Part shown: positions 1-7,295 of the stretch, piece by piece
Position numbering within the stretch: position 1 is the stretch's first letter
How the letters are laid out: each line of letters begins with the position of its first letter
The notes under the pieces: model-generated
The model's database searches: none
The model's input: only the letters and a program-made list of their open reading frames with translations
Told to the model about the DNA's origin: nothing
NCBI GenBank assembly: GCA_964539395.1
Contig: CAZIIU010000019.1
Location: 3,642 to 67,641, forward strand
Source: M55B112 sp964539395
GTDB lineage: Bacteria > Bacteroidota > Bacteroidia > Bacteroidales > GCA-2748055
Direction of reading: 5' to 3'
DNA length: 64,000 nt
Made by a program: the position numbers and the translations under genes

Positions 1-209
1 TCTGTAAATCTTCTCCTGTTTTCTGTCTTTCTGAGGTAATCTGAATGCTGTTGCCGGGGAAAAGAGCATTTAACAGGATTTGATTTCAACAGGATACACA
101 GTGGTTAAAGTAAAAGGAGTTTCATCAATTGATCGCTGTGGAAAAAGTACCTCTTTTTTCGCAGTTTAAACACACATTCTTACCTTTGCAACCGAAAGAA
201 GGATAAGGT
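1..209. other. Intergenic left edge with promoter for the FemAB-like gene
   Basis: No gene is visible. A Bacteroidota -7 box (TAnnTTTG) reads TACCTTTG at 181-188 about 20 bases before the ATG at 210. A TTG at the matching -33 distance is not evident, so the promoter call is tentative. Confidence 0.45.
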
Positions 210-1334
210 ATGTACTGCAAAGTAAAATTAAAAGAAATACAGGAAATAAGCCGGTGCAATACACTGCAGCAAACTTCCTTCTGGGCAGGTGTGAAAATTC
301 AACAGGGTATCAAACCTTTTGCATTTGACTACGCTGCAAGCGATGATCTCCTGCATCCCGGCTGGTCGCCCAGCCATTGCACCACGGGCGATCTGCTCTT
401 ACTGATCAGGCATACCGACCAAAACCATTGCATTGCTTACGTACCCTACGGTCCAACCGACGAACCTGAATTTGAAAACCAGGGGCTCTTTTTAGAAAAG
501 CTCTCCGAGGTCCTGCGCCCGCACCTACCCTCCAACTGTATTATGATAAGATACGACTTGCCCTGGGAAAGCCCGTGGGCCCGAGAGGATGACTTTTTTG
601 ATGATGCAGGAAACTGGCTCGGAGCGCCCGAAAGCAACAGCCAGGAATTCAGGATCAACTTTAATACCCATAACTGGAACCTGCATAAAAGCCTGAGCAA
701 CAACTTACCGGTGAACACGATCTTTCTCAACCTGAAAGAGTCACGGGAGAACCTGCTTAACAAAATGAAGCCAAAGACACGATACAACATCAGGCTCTCA
801 GGGCGCAGAGGGGTCAGGGTAAGATGCTATGGATCAGAATACCTCGACACATGGTATACCCTTTACCGGGAAACCGCTCTCAGAAACGGTGTTACATTGC
901 ATAGCAAGGAATACTTTTGGACCGTGCTGAAAAACAGACCTCAGTTTTATACAGATAACGTGGATATCCGCCTGCTTATGGCCGATCATGAGGGTGAATT
1001 CCTTGTGGCCATGTTCCTTGCTCTCTCAGGCAAACGTGCTACATACCTTTACGGTGCCTCGTCTGATCGCAAGAGAAACCTGATGGCCACCTACGCATTA
1101 CAGTGGGAGGCGATTCGACTTGCCGGTGAGGCAGGTTGCGAGGAGTATGATATGTTTGGTGTGGCACCTAATGCATACCGGTCACACCCGATGCATGGCC
1201 TCTACCGGTTTAAAACCGGCTTCGGAGGCAACATGTACCACCGAATGGGATGCTGGGATTATCCGATCAACAAAGAGGTGTATGATCTCTTCCTTGCATG
1301 GGAGATAAACGGACAAAAATATCACATCCACTGA
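210..1334 (+). CDS. FemAB/FemX-like peptidoglycan bridge aminoacyltransferase
   Basis: Cytosolic protein of 374 residues resembling the FemA/FemB (methicillin resistance protein) acyltransferases with tandem GNAT-like folds. Known members move an amino acid from aminoacyl-tRNA to lipid II or a related acceptor. Visible family features are the segment NKMKPKTRYNIRLSGRRGV near residue 190, the following region with TWYTLYRETALRNG, and the C-terminal GNAT half with YLYGASS, ATYALQWEAI and YDMFGVAP. No signal peptide or membrane segment is seen. The start follows a purine-rich stretch (AAGGATAAGGT) and a TAnnTTTG box. Bacteroidota have directly cross-linked peptidoglycan, so the acceptor here is unknown; some relatives act on other amino-acyl acceptors. 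It stands alone, convergent with the next gene. Confidence 0.8.
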   Translation: MYCKVKLKEIQEISRCNTLQQTSFWAGVKIQQGIKPFAFDYAASDDLLHPGWSPSHCTTGDLLLLIRHTDQNHCIAYVPYGPTDEPEFENQGLFLEKLSEVLRPHLPSNCIMIRYDLPWESPWAREDDFFDDAGNWLGAPESNSQEFRINFNTHNWNLHKSLSNNLPVNTIFLNLKESRENLLNKMKPKTRYNIRLSGRRGVRVRCYGSEYLDTWYTLYRETALRNGVTLHSKEYFWTVLKNRPQFYTDNVDIRLLMADHEGEFLVAMFLALSGKRATYLYGASSDRKRNLMATYALQWEAIRLAGEAGCEEYDMFGVAPNAYRSHPMHGLYRFKTGFGGNMYHRMGCWDYPINKEVYDLFLAWEINGQKYHIH

Positions 1335-1370
1335 GGATAGTCCCATCGTAAGCTCCTCTTTTACCTGTCC

Positions 1371-1500
1371 CGGCAACAACTGGCAGGGGAGTGCTGTTAA
1401 AACCCCGCCTTTGTCTCCAGACCGGCAACAACTGGCAGGAGAGTGCTGTACAAACCCATGCATTTGTCTCCAGACCTGTAAAAACTGGCAGGGGAGTGAC
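1371..1500. repeat. Tandem repeat of about 52 bp, 2.5 copies
   Basis: Copy 1 is 1371-1422 (52 bp), copy 2 is 1423-1475 (53 bp) and a partial third copy is 1476-1500. All contain the core ACTGGCAGGGGAGTG, and copies 1 and 2 both end in TTTGTCTCCAGAC. The third copy's CAGGGGAGTGAC is complemented by GTCACTCCCTG at about 1519-1529, giving a stem with one bulge between two convergent genes. It has no T-run, so it is not a standard terminator. Confidence 0.8.
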
Positions 1501-1520
1501 CTGCATTGATGCCTGCCCTG

Positions 1521-2015
1521 TCACTCCCTGTGCAGCATCTTAATGCTCAACCCTTTCTGTGTCGACCACCCCTCCCTGTCAACGAGGCTGATAAAGAAAT
1601 GATAATCCCCCTCATCATATAATCCGTTTCCGTCACCGGAAGCCAAAGGAATTGCTATATTTGTCACATACTCCTTTAATCCCTGAGGGATTTCATAATC
1701 CTCAATAAAAGCAATCGGATGAACCGGTTCTTTCTTTGGAGAAAGCTCACATTCAGTTACTTCGGTAGTATGCGAATGATGATCAAAATTATGGTGTATA
1801 TCTATACTGAAAGTACCCAGTCCGGCATTATCCGAGAATCGTACTTTTAGATCAAATGACTCTCCAAAATACAACGTATCGCAATTCACCGGAAATGCAT
1901 CATGCATGGTTAAATCAATAACCGGCTTCTCCCTGTCTGTATTCTCTCCTAATTCGCAGGAGGAAATTAACAGAACAAGAATAAAAACGGGAGCTACAAT
2001 TATATAGTTTTTCAT
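1521..2015 (-). CDS. DUF4625-family lipoprotein, short form
   Basis: A 164-residue exported lipoprotein. The signal sequence ends in a lipobox (LISSC, Cys20), followed by one domain resembling DUF4625: an Ig-like barrel beginning EKPVIDLTMHDAF and closing with YHFFISLVDREGWST. A His cluster (IHHNFDHHSHTTE, about residues 72-85) is a plausible metal-binding surface. It lies downstream of a second DUF4625 gene and a TonB receptor on the same strand, 277 bases from its neighbour. A GTTGCAAAT half-site at about 2041-2049 resembles one arm of the palindrome in front of the Fur-family gene, so a weak separate promoter is possible. The biochemical role of DUF4625 is not known to me; the context suggests metal handling at the cell surface. 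Confidence 0.75.
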   Translation of the reverse strand: MKNYIIVAPVFILVLLISSCELGENTDREKPVIDLTMHDAFPVNCDTLYFGESFDLKVRFSDNAGLGTFSIDIHHNFDHHSHTTEVTECELSPKKEPVHPIAFIEDYEIPQGLKEYVTNIAIPLASGDGNGLYDEGDYHFFISLVDREGWSTQKGLSIKMLHRE

Positions 2016-2255
2016 TCTTATTTAATGCCTGTTAAATATTAATTTGCAACTTTATACTTCTCTGCCATTAACGAGCTATATGATTCCGGAAGTTTTTCTA
2101 CACAACCAAAATAATTTATCCAGATACCTCTTTTCTCATAACATCAAACTTTACCAAGGCATCTTACCAATCAAATACATTTTGTTTACTTCCTATACTT
2201 ACATATCGGATAAGAAAATCTTCAATGATGCAAGCTTAATCCCAGGAAAAGTATA

Positions 2256-2288
2256 GGACAGGCTTTATTTCAAGCCTGCCCTTTTTTT
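2256..2288. terminator. Hairpin with T-run, possible bidirectional terminator
   Basis: GGACAGGCTT, loop TATTTC, then AAGCCTGCCC (one A-C mismatch), followed by seven T on the + strand. It lies 4 bases beyond the stop of the minus-strand DUF4625 gene at 2292. The minus side has only a weak T-rich tail. No + strand gene ends here, so the intended direction is unclear. Confidence 0.6.
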
Positions 2289-2291
2289 AAA

Positions 2292-3251
2292 TTAGTAGTC
2301 AATAACTATCGCATAATGCTCCGAAAAGGTCCAGTTACCGCCGAATGCATCTTTGCATTTTACCACGATATAGTAATTGGCCGATTGCCAGGCAATATCA
2401 CCGCTTATTTCCTTTGGCGGAATGTTATTGTCCTGCGCTGCACCCACCGCAATAGTGGCTGAAAAATCATGAGAAGTTGGCGTATCAAAATCATGAATGT
2501 GCAGCATTGTAATCGTATTGGAAGCATTCACCTCTGCATCTGTTAAGTTCTGATCCTCTCGCACCAACCCGATATATACACCTCCCAACGCTTTATCATC
2601 ACTCAGGGAACCGGAGATTGAAATTGATTCGCCATTGCTGAATACCTGGCTCTCCGTTGGTGCCGTTGAAATGGATACTTCAGGCGAAATTGCATCATCA
2701 GACAGTTTGATTTCAAGTTCTTCCTCAATAACAGTCTGGTACCCCTCCATGTCAGTCACCTCAAAATGAAAATGATAATCGCCCGGCTCTGCATCAACCG
2801 GTATTTCGATATGCTCATGAAAGGTTGTGTTCTTCAGCCCGGAGAATTTTGTGTATGTTGTATCCACTTCCCATTCACCCTCATCCAGGGCTGAATGAAC
2901 CCACTTCTTGCCATGCTCACCCTCCGGATGGATCTCTATGCTGATCTTGTCAATCGTCCCCTCTGCATCAATCTCTGCTTCAACATGCAGGTCGTCACCC
3001 ACATAAGCGACCTTCGAATTTTCATACCCCAGTCCGAACGAACCGATCTCCGGTTTTTCACTTTTACCGCAGGAGGCCATAATAACCAGGACAGCCAGAA
3101 CCATGGTTCCCTTTGCCAGTGTTCTCTGTAACCCTATGCGATCTGCCATTGCACTCTTTACCAATGCGGTCTTAAATAATACGGCCTTCAACAAAAAGTA
3201 CTTCATTCCTGAATATTTCATCACTCTTTTCATCATTATGTCTGTTTTCAT
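2292..3251 (-). CDS. DUF4625-family lipoprotein, long form
   Basis: Exported lipoprotein with two Ig-like segments, the first resembling DUF4625 (KPEIGSFGLGYENSKVAYVGDDLHVEAEI) and the second starting near SPEVSISTAPTESQVFSNG. A lipobox (VIMASC) lies at residue 60 counted from the first Met. That is deep for a signal peptide, and Met35 (MADRIGLQR) gives a more normal n-region, so the true start may be near 3149. The first domain has an acidic and His-bearing strand (IEIHPEGEHGKKWVH) and FHEHIEIP followed by YHFHFEVTD. The gene follows the TonB receptor by 144 bases on the same strand and is probably co-transcribed with it. I infer a surface or periplasmic partner of the receptor in metal uptake. 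Confidence 0.7.
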   Translation of the reverse strand: MKTDIMMKRVMKYSGMKYFLLKAVLFKTALVKSAMADRIGLQRTLAKGTMVLAVLVIMASCGKSEKPEIGSFGLGYENSKVAYVGDDLHVEAEIDAEGTIDKISIEIHPEGEHGKKWVHSALDEGEWEVDTTYTKFSGLKNTTFHEHIEIPVDAEPGDYHFHFEVTDMEGYQTVIEEELEIKLSDDAISPEVSISTAPTESQVFSNGESISISGSLSDDKALGGVYIGLVREDQNLTDAEVNASNTITMLHIHDFDTPTSHDFSATIAVGAAQDNNIPPKEISGDIAWQSANYYIVVKCKDAFGGNWTFSEHYAIVIDY

Positions 3252-3394
3252 CGTTTTTAATTCTTAATTGTTGTAATAGTTTTTCTATTGTCAGCAGTAC
3301 CCCGAAAAGCACTGCAACCTCTATTTAATTCACTTTATTGTAAATACTTGTGCTTCTTAAAATCACTCCATTTATTCCCATTTCACATCCTGTC

Positions 3395-5812
3395 TCACTT
3401 ACTCTTTTTCATACCACCGGCGAATGGTACCGATATATTTACCACAACACCCCTCCCTGGCTCCGGTACATTGATCAGCCTGTAATAGCTGGTATGGTTA
3501 AAATATTTACTGTTCAACAAGTTTCTCACCTGCAGCGAAACAGACACCTCCTGCTTTCCGACCGCCACTTTTCCTCCTGCACCCATGTTCAACGTAACAA
3601 ATCCGCCGGTGATCTCTTCCGGGGGAACGATACGCTGTTGCGCCGCTGCCATTCTCACATCCAGGGAAAAATATCCCGCCCGGAAGATCCATGCCTTCGC
3701 CTTGAAATATTTTGCGTTCAGCAGTAACGTTGCCGGGGGAGAGAAGGGAAGGGTAAAGCCCCGTTTTGCACCCGACAGCTGTACCGAATAGATATACTCC
3801 GCCATCAGACCCAGCCTCAGTGATTCGAGCAACTGATAATGGGCGTGGATCTCCCCGCCATATCGGAACACCCTGCTTTGTGTATAGGTGAACACCTGGT
3901 TGCCGTTGCCGTAGAGCCTGTCGTGCGTGTAGCCGGGATTGAGGTAGATGTAGTTAGGAAAGTACCCGGCAAACGGGGAAATCCCGATGGCCAGCCGCCG
4001 GTTTTGCCACTCCACACCGCCATCCACCTGGTAGGCGACCTCCGGGGAAAGTGCAGGGTTCCCCACTTCGTAGCTGAAGCGGTGATAATTCACGCCGTTG
4101 GCTGCCAGCTCCTTGGCAATCGGCATTCTGAAGCTCTTTCCGGTATTCAGTTTCAATGAGAAATGATCAAGGTTCAGGTTGTACCCCAACGACCATGTAA
4201 GACTGGAAAACCAGCGCTCCAGATCATCTGCCCGCTGCAGATAAAAGCGGAGGGAGTCATTGTAAGGGTCGGGCTGACTGGTAAACCAGTCGTGATAGCT
4301 GTCTGTCTGTATTATCCCGCCGTCGACGCGAATGCCTGCGTGTACGAGGCTTCTCTCCGACAAATTGTGTTTCAGGTAGAGGAAGGAACCCAGGTTGTGC
4401 TGCGTATAGGCAGGAATAATAAAGGCCCTTCCGTCAATGGCATTCTTCTGGTATTCAGCCGAAATTCCCGCTGTTAACTCCGATCGTTCTCCAAGCCGAA
4501 CCCCACTCCTGATGTTCCCGCTGTAAACAGCCTTGTCGAACTCCCTTTCAAGGTCGGGATGAAAGCTGAGCGTGTCGGGTAACTGCGCGGGCATGAAACC
4601 GTGACTCACATATTCGCTCCACTCCTGCCTGAAATTATGCTGAAAACCCAGGTCAACCTCAAGGTGGCGGGCCTCCTTTCTCCAGGCCGTCCGGCTGATC
4701 ACTTTCAGATGATTTACCTGATGAAATGGAAATTGAATATCCCTCGACGAACGGTCGTGCAGCACCGTATCCACCCTCCTTGGCTCAAGTCCGTGTGCAT
4801 TGGCAAAAAATCCACTTCTACCCGCAATTTTGCTCACAAACAGGCGGCTTGAAAAACCATTGCGGATCCACCCGGCGGAAAAATGCAGGTTCTTCTCGTT
4901 ACCCGCAGTGTTCCGCATACTCCGGTCATGTAACGACGCCCTGTAAGAATATATATCTAAACTATCAGCCGGAACCCGGTAATCACCATAGTCCACCCAG
5001 GTACCCCGCAGCGTCATGTAAAACTCCTTCCAGCGCGTGAACAGCGAAACCGAACTGCCCAACAAGGCGTTATTTGAATTCCCGGTGAGATCGAAAGACC
5101 CTCCGATGCTCTGCTTCTCCGGCAATACGTGCTGTTTCAGATCGATTACTCCCCCGATAGCATCCGATCCGTGCAGCAGGGACGAGGGACCTTTGATCAC
5201 CTCGATCCTGTCGTTGGCATACTGGTCAATCTCCAGTCCATGGTCGGCTCCCCACTGCTGACCCTCATGCCTGATCCCGTTCTCGATCACCACCACGCGG
5301 TTGAAACTGAGGCCCCTGATCACCGGCTTCGACATCCCCTGACCAATATCGATCGTACTTACTCCGGGAAGGCGCTCCAGCGACTTCATCAGGCTGCCGC
5401 CCAGGTTCTGCCGCAAAAATGCATCGTTCACAATCTCAATACTGAGCGGCTCCTCCGCGATTCGCTTATCTGAATAATCATCGGTGATCACCACTTCGTG
5501 AAGTGACTGAAAAGCGGGAGCAAGCTGAACCTCCAAATGGAGGTCGTCTTGCAGTTGCACCTTTTCTGTATACCTTTCATATCCAAGGAAAGCAATCGTA
5601 AGAAGTAGCTCTCCTGAAGGCAGATTTTCCAGCAGAAACTTCCCGTCAGTGCCGGTGACAGCACCACCGTTGGTGGGCGAGATCATCACTGAAGCACCGT
5701 GAAGGGGATGGTCCCTTTCGTCTGTAACCCTTCCGAAAAGGGTATAAGTCTGACCGGTCAAAGGAATGGAACAGAGCCACAATCCCGTGATGAGCCATCG
5801 AAGGAATCTCAT
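3395..5812 (-). CDS. TonB-dependent receptor, probable metal or metal-chelate uptake
   Basis: Outer-membrane receptor of 805 residues. In order: signal peptide (ending near LTGQ), CarboxypepD_reg-like domain (about residues 22-105, TLFGRVTDERDHPLHGASV), TonB plug (about 110-230, with PGVSTIDIGQGMSKPVIRGL and IEVIKGPSSLLHGSDAIGGVI) and a 22-strand beta barrel ending in a typical VNISVPFAGGMKKSK terminus. Architecture and length are normal for the family. It lies downstream of a Fur-family regulator and a His-rich exported protein and upstream of two DUF4625 lipoproteins, all on the minus strand. That context suggests uptake of zinc or another transition metal under Fur/Zur control rather than of glycans, and no SusD-like partner is present. 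The substrate is inferred only from context. Confidence 0.88.
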   Translation of the reverse strand: MRFLRWLITGLWLCSIPLTGQTYTLFGRVTDERDHPLHGASVMISPTNGGAVTGTDGKFLLENLPSGELLLTIAFLGYERYTEKVQLQDDLHLEVQLAPAFQSLHEVVITDDYSDKRIAEEPLSIEIVNDAFLRQNLGGSLMKSLERLPGVSTIDIGQGMSKPVIRGLSFNRVVVIENGIRHEGQQWGADHGLEIDQYANDRIEVIKGPSSLLHGSDAIGGVIDLKQHVLPEKQSIGGSFDLTGNSNNALLGSSVSLFTRWKEFYMTLRGTWVDYGDYRVPADSLDIYSYRASLHDRSMRNTAGNEKNLHFSAGWIRNGFSSRLFVSKIAGRSGFFANAHGLEPRRVDTVLHDRSSRDIQFPFHQVNHLKVISRTAWRKEARHLEVDLGFQHNFRQEWSEYVSHGFMPAQLPDTLSFHPDLEREFDKAVYSGNIRSGVRLGERSELTAGISAEYQKNAIDGRAFIIPAYTQHNLGSFLYLKHNLSERSLVHAGIRVDGGIIQTDSYHDWFTSQPDPYNDSLRFYLQRADDLERWFSSLTWSLGYNLNLDHFSLKLNTGKSFRMPIAKELAANGVNYHRFSYEVGNPALSPEVAYQVDGGVEWQNRRLAIGISPFAGYFPNYIYLNPGYTHDRLYGNGNQVFTYTQSRVFRYGGEIHAHYQLLESLRLGLMAEYIYSVQLSGAKRGFTLPFSPPATLLLNAKYFKAKAWIFRAGYFSLDVRMAAAQQRIVPPEEITGGFVTLNMGAGGKVAVGKQEVSVSLQVRNLLNSKYFNHTSYYRLINVPEPGRGVVVNISVPFAGGMKKSK

Positions 5813-6033
5813 GAGGAAATTAATCAGGTTTTACTTGTGAAAAAATGTGCTTAATAAAACTACCCGGACTGCCACTGGTCAGTCAGCTGGATCAAAACCG
5901 GCCCGCAAGCCTCAGGATGACACAGGGTCGGACAGACAACCTGTCCCACAACAAGGTGAAATCCTGCTATGTATTTATCGGGGACGTGTAACGCAGCTAT
6001 CATGCCTTATGGACAGACAAACAGAGCATCAGC

Positions 6034-6438
6034 TTATGAAGTCAGAGACCTGGGTGGTGCGCGGGGATTCTGCTGAGAATAAAACGCTTCTATGTAATGG
6101 CGGGTCAGTTGACAACCCGGAAGAATTTCAGTAGATACCGGGCTGCTCAGCAGTAGGGCAAGCTGAGGCAGATCCTTTACGGAAAAGCGGAAATCGACAA
6201 TCGGACAGTGCCTGCGATCCTGGTTCGTATTGTTGTATACATCCTGATCTCCGGCAGGGGAAAACGGATGTCCTGAGTTGTGCCGGTGAGCTGTTGCACC
6301 TGCATGATGCCGCGTATTGCACTGGTGACTGCAGGGGATGTCTGAATGGTGCTGCAGCACATGGACAGCCTGGTATCCGGCAGGGATCAGAAAAACTGCC
6401 AACAGGAATACAGCAATATGTCGCATGTAAAGGTTCAT
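6034..6438 (-). CDS. Small exported His/Cys-rich protein coupled to the Fur-family gene
   Basis: A 134-residue protein with an N-terminal hydrophobic signal or anchor (IAVFLLAVFLIPAGYQAV), then a His/Cys-rich stretch (HVLQHHSDIPCSHQCNTRHH, AHRHNSGH), an HCPIVDF motif, a hydrophobic segment (LALLLSSPV) and a C-terminal RAPP. Small exported proteins with a CPxC/CPI motif and a terminal R-A/G-PP occur beside TonB receptors in many Gram-negatives (DUF2946-like), but this assignment is tentative. Its ATG overlaps the stop of the Fur-family gene in an ATGA arrangement, implying translational coupling. The residue content suggests periplasmic metal binding or sensing. A 221-base gap separates it from the receptor. 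Confidence 0.65.
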   Translation of the reverse strand: MNLYMRHIAVFLLAVFLIPAGYQAVHVLQHHSDIPCSHQCNTRHHAGATAHRHNSGHPFSPAGDQDVYNNTNQDRRHCPIVDFRFSVKDLPQLALLLSSPVSTEILPGCQLTRHYIEAFYSQQNPRAPPRSLTS

Positions 6439-6854
6439 CCCAGTCTATTTGTGGTTGTACAATGACTACAAAAACCTTTGATAATAAACTCTGTACTAAT
6501 GACGGAGTATCCCTCCGGCAATTCAGGAGTGGTTACTTCGACCTCATCCATACATTGCACACTATCGCAATTCTCACAATAGAAATGCGCATGATTGCGC
6601 TTGTGTGTAACCGAATAGTCAAGTGCGTATTTTGCAAACTGGTTGTCGATCACAATTTTATGGATGATCCTCCTCTCTTGTAATACCTTGAATGAGCGAT
6701 AGAAAGTAGTGCGGTCGTAATTCCCCTCCAGCCGTTCCCTGATCTGCTGCTCCGACAAGGGTTCTCCGGCCTTCATAATAACCGATAGGATTCCCTCTCT
6801 GCAACTGGTGCGCATCAGGTTATGAGCGTGTAATATCTCCAACGGGTCAAACAT
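6435..6854 (-). CDS. Fur-family metalloregulator, Zur-like
   Basis: A 139-residue cytosolic repressor. The N-terminal winged helix has the recognition region NYDRTTFYRSFKVLQERRII (residues 45-64). The C-terminal metal and dimer domain has HKRNHAHFYCENC (H84 to C96) and CSHC (C129, C132), that is, the two CxxC pairs of the structural zinc site. Length is normal for Fur/Zur/PerR. The -7 box upstream is TATATTTG and overlaps a 15-base palindrome, consistent with autorepression. Position as first gene of a TonB receptor/DUF4625 locus and the His-rich neighbour favour a zinc or general metal-uptake role, but Fur, Zur and PerR cannot be separated by reading alone. Confidence 0.85.
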   Translation of the reverse strand: MFDPLEILHAHNLMRTSCREGILSVIMKAGEPLSEQQIRERLEGNYDRTTFYRSFKVLQERRIIHKIVIDNQFAKYALDYSVTHKRNHAHFYCENCDSVQCMDEVEVTTPELPEGYSVISTEFIIKGFCSHCTTTNRLG

Positions 6855-6871
6855 CGCATAACTGTTTTAAA

Positions 6872-6892
6872 TGCAACAACGTTGCAAATATA
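6872..6892 (-). promoter_or_regulatory. Putative Zur/Fur box overlapping a -7 promoter box
   Basis: The palindrome TGCAAC-AAC-GTTGCA (6872-6886) has perfect 6-base arms. On the minus strand the -7 box TATATTTG (6885-6892) runs directly into it, so a bound dimer would block RNA polymerase. The Fur-family start codon lies 18 bases downstream at 6854. No clear -33 TTG is found at the expected distance. Confidence 0.6.
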
Positions 6893-7295
6893 GTGAATTT
6901 TAATTAATACGCCTGTTTTTATCAACCTGGATTATTTTTTGTTACCGATTCAGGAGTTCTGAAATTGTAAACTGAGTCAATCATCGCAATGAAAACCGGT
7001 TTCATTCACACCGTTAATCCTTTAAATTCTATTGTTTGCTTTTCAATTGTGTGTATTAAGATTACCGCCTTATACACATGAAACCTTCTTAAAAGAAGAA
7101 ACAGGTTATTCAAATCGCTATTCCTGATTTTGTTTTATATTGCATTTCCACAGAGAGAACTTGACTATTCATTATCTCAAAAAATCAACTTCTTGATTAT
7201 ACGCATCGCGCAAAAAAAACTGCCAGGCTGAATAAATTGCCCAACGAACAGGAACAGGCCCTTTCTTTCAATAAACAGTTGATTGACAGGTGCGA
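6893..7295. other. AT-rich intergenic region
   Basis: No convincing gene. A near-palindrome AATGAAAACCGGTTTCATT lies at 6988-7006. The rest is AT-rich sequence between two minus-strand transcription units. Confidence 0.5.

Noticed and set aside
2044..2256. 70-residue + strand frame ending at a hairpin with T-run
   Set aside because: It has no recognisable features and its sequence is AT-rich intergenic DNA between two minus-strand lipoprotein genes.
5847..6134. 95-residue + strand frame between the TonB receptor and the His-rich gene
   Set aside because: Low-quality composition and partial antisense to the His-rich gene; no domain or promoter supports it.
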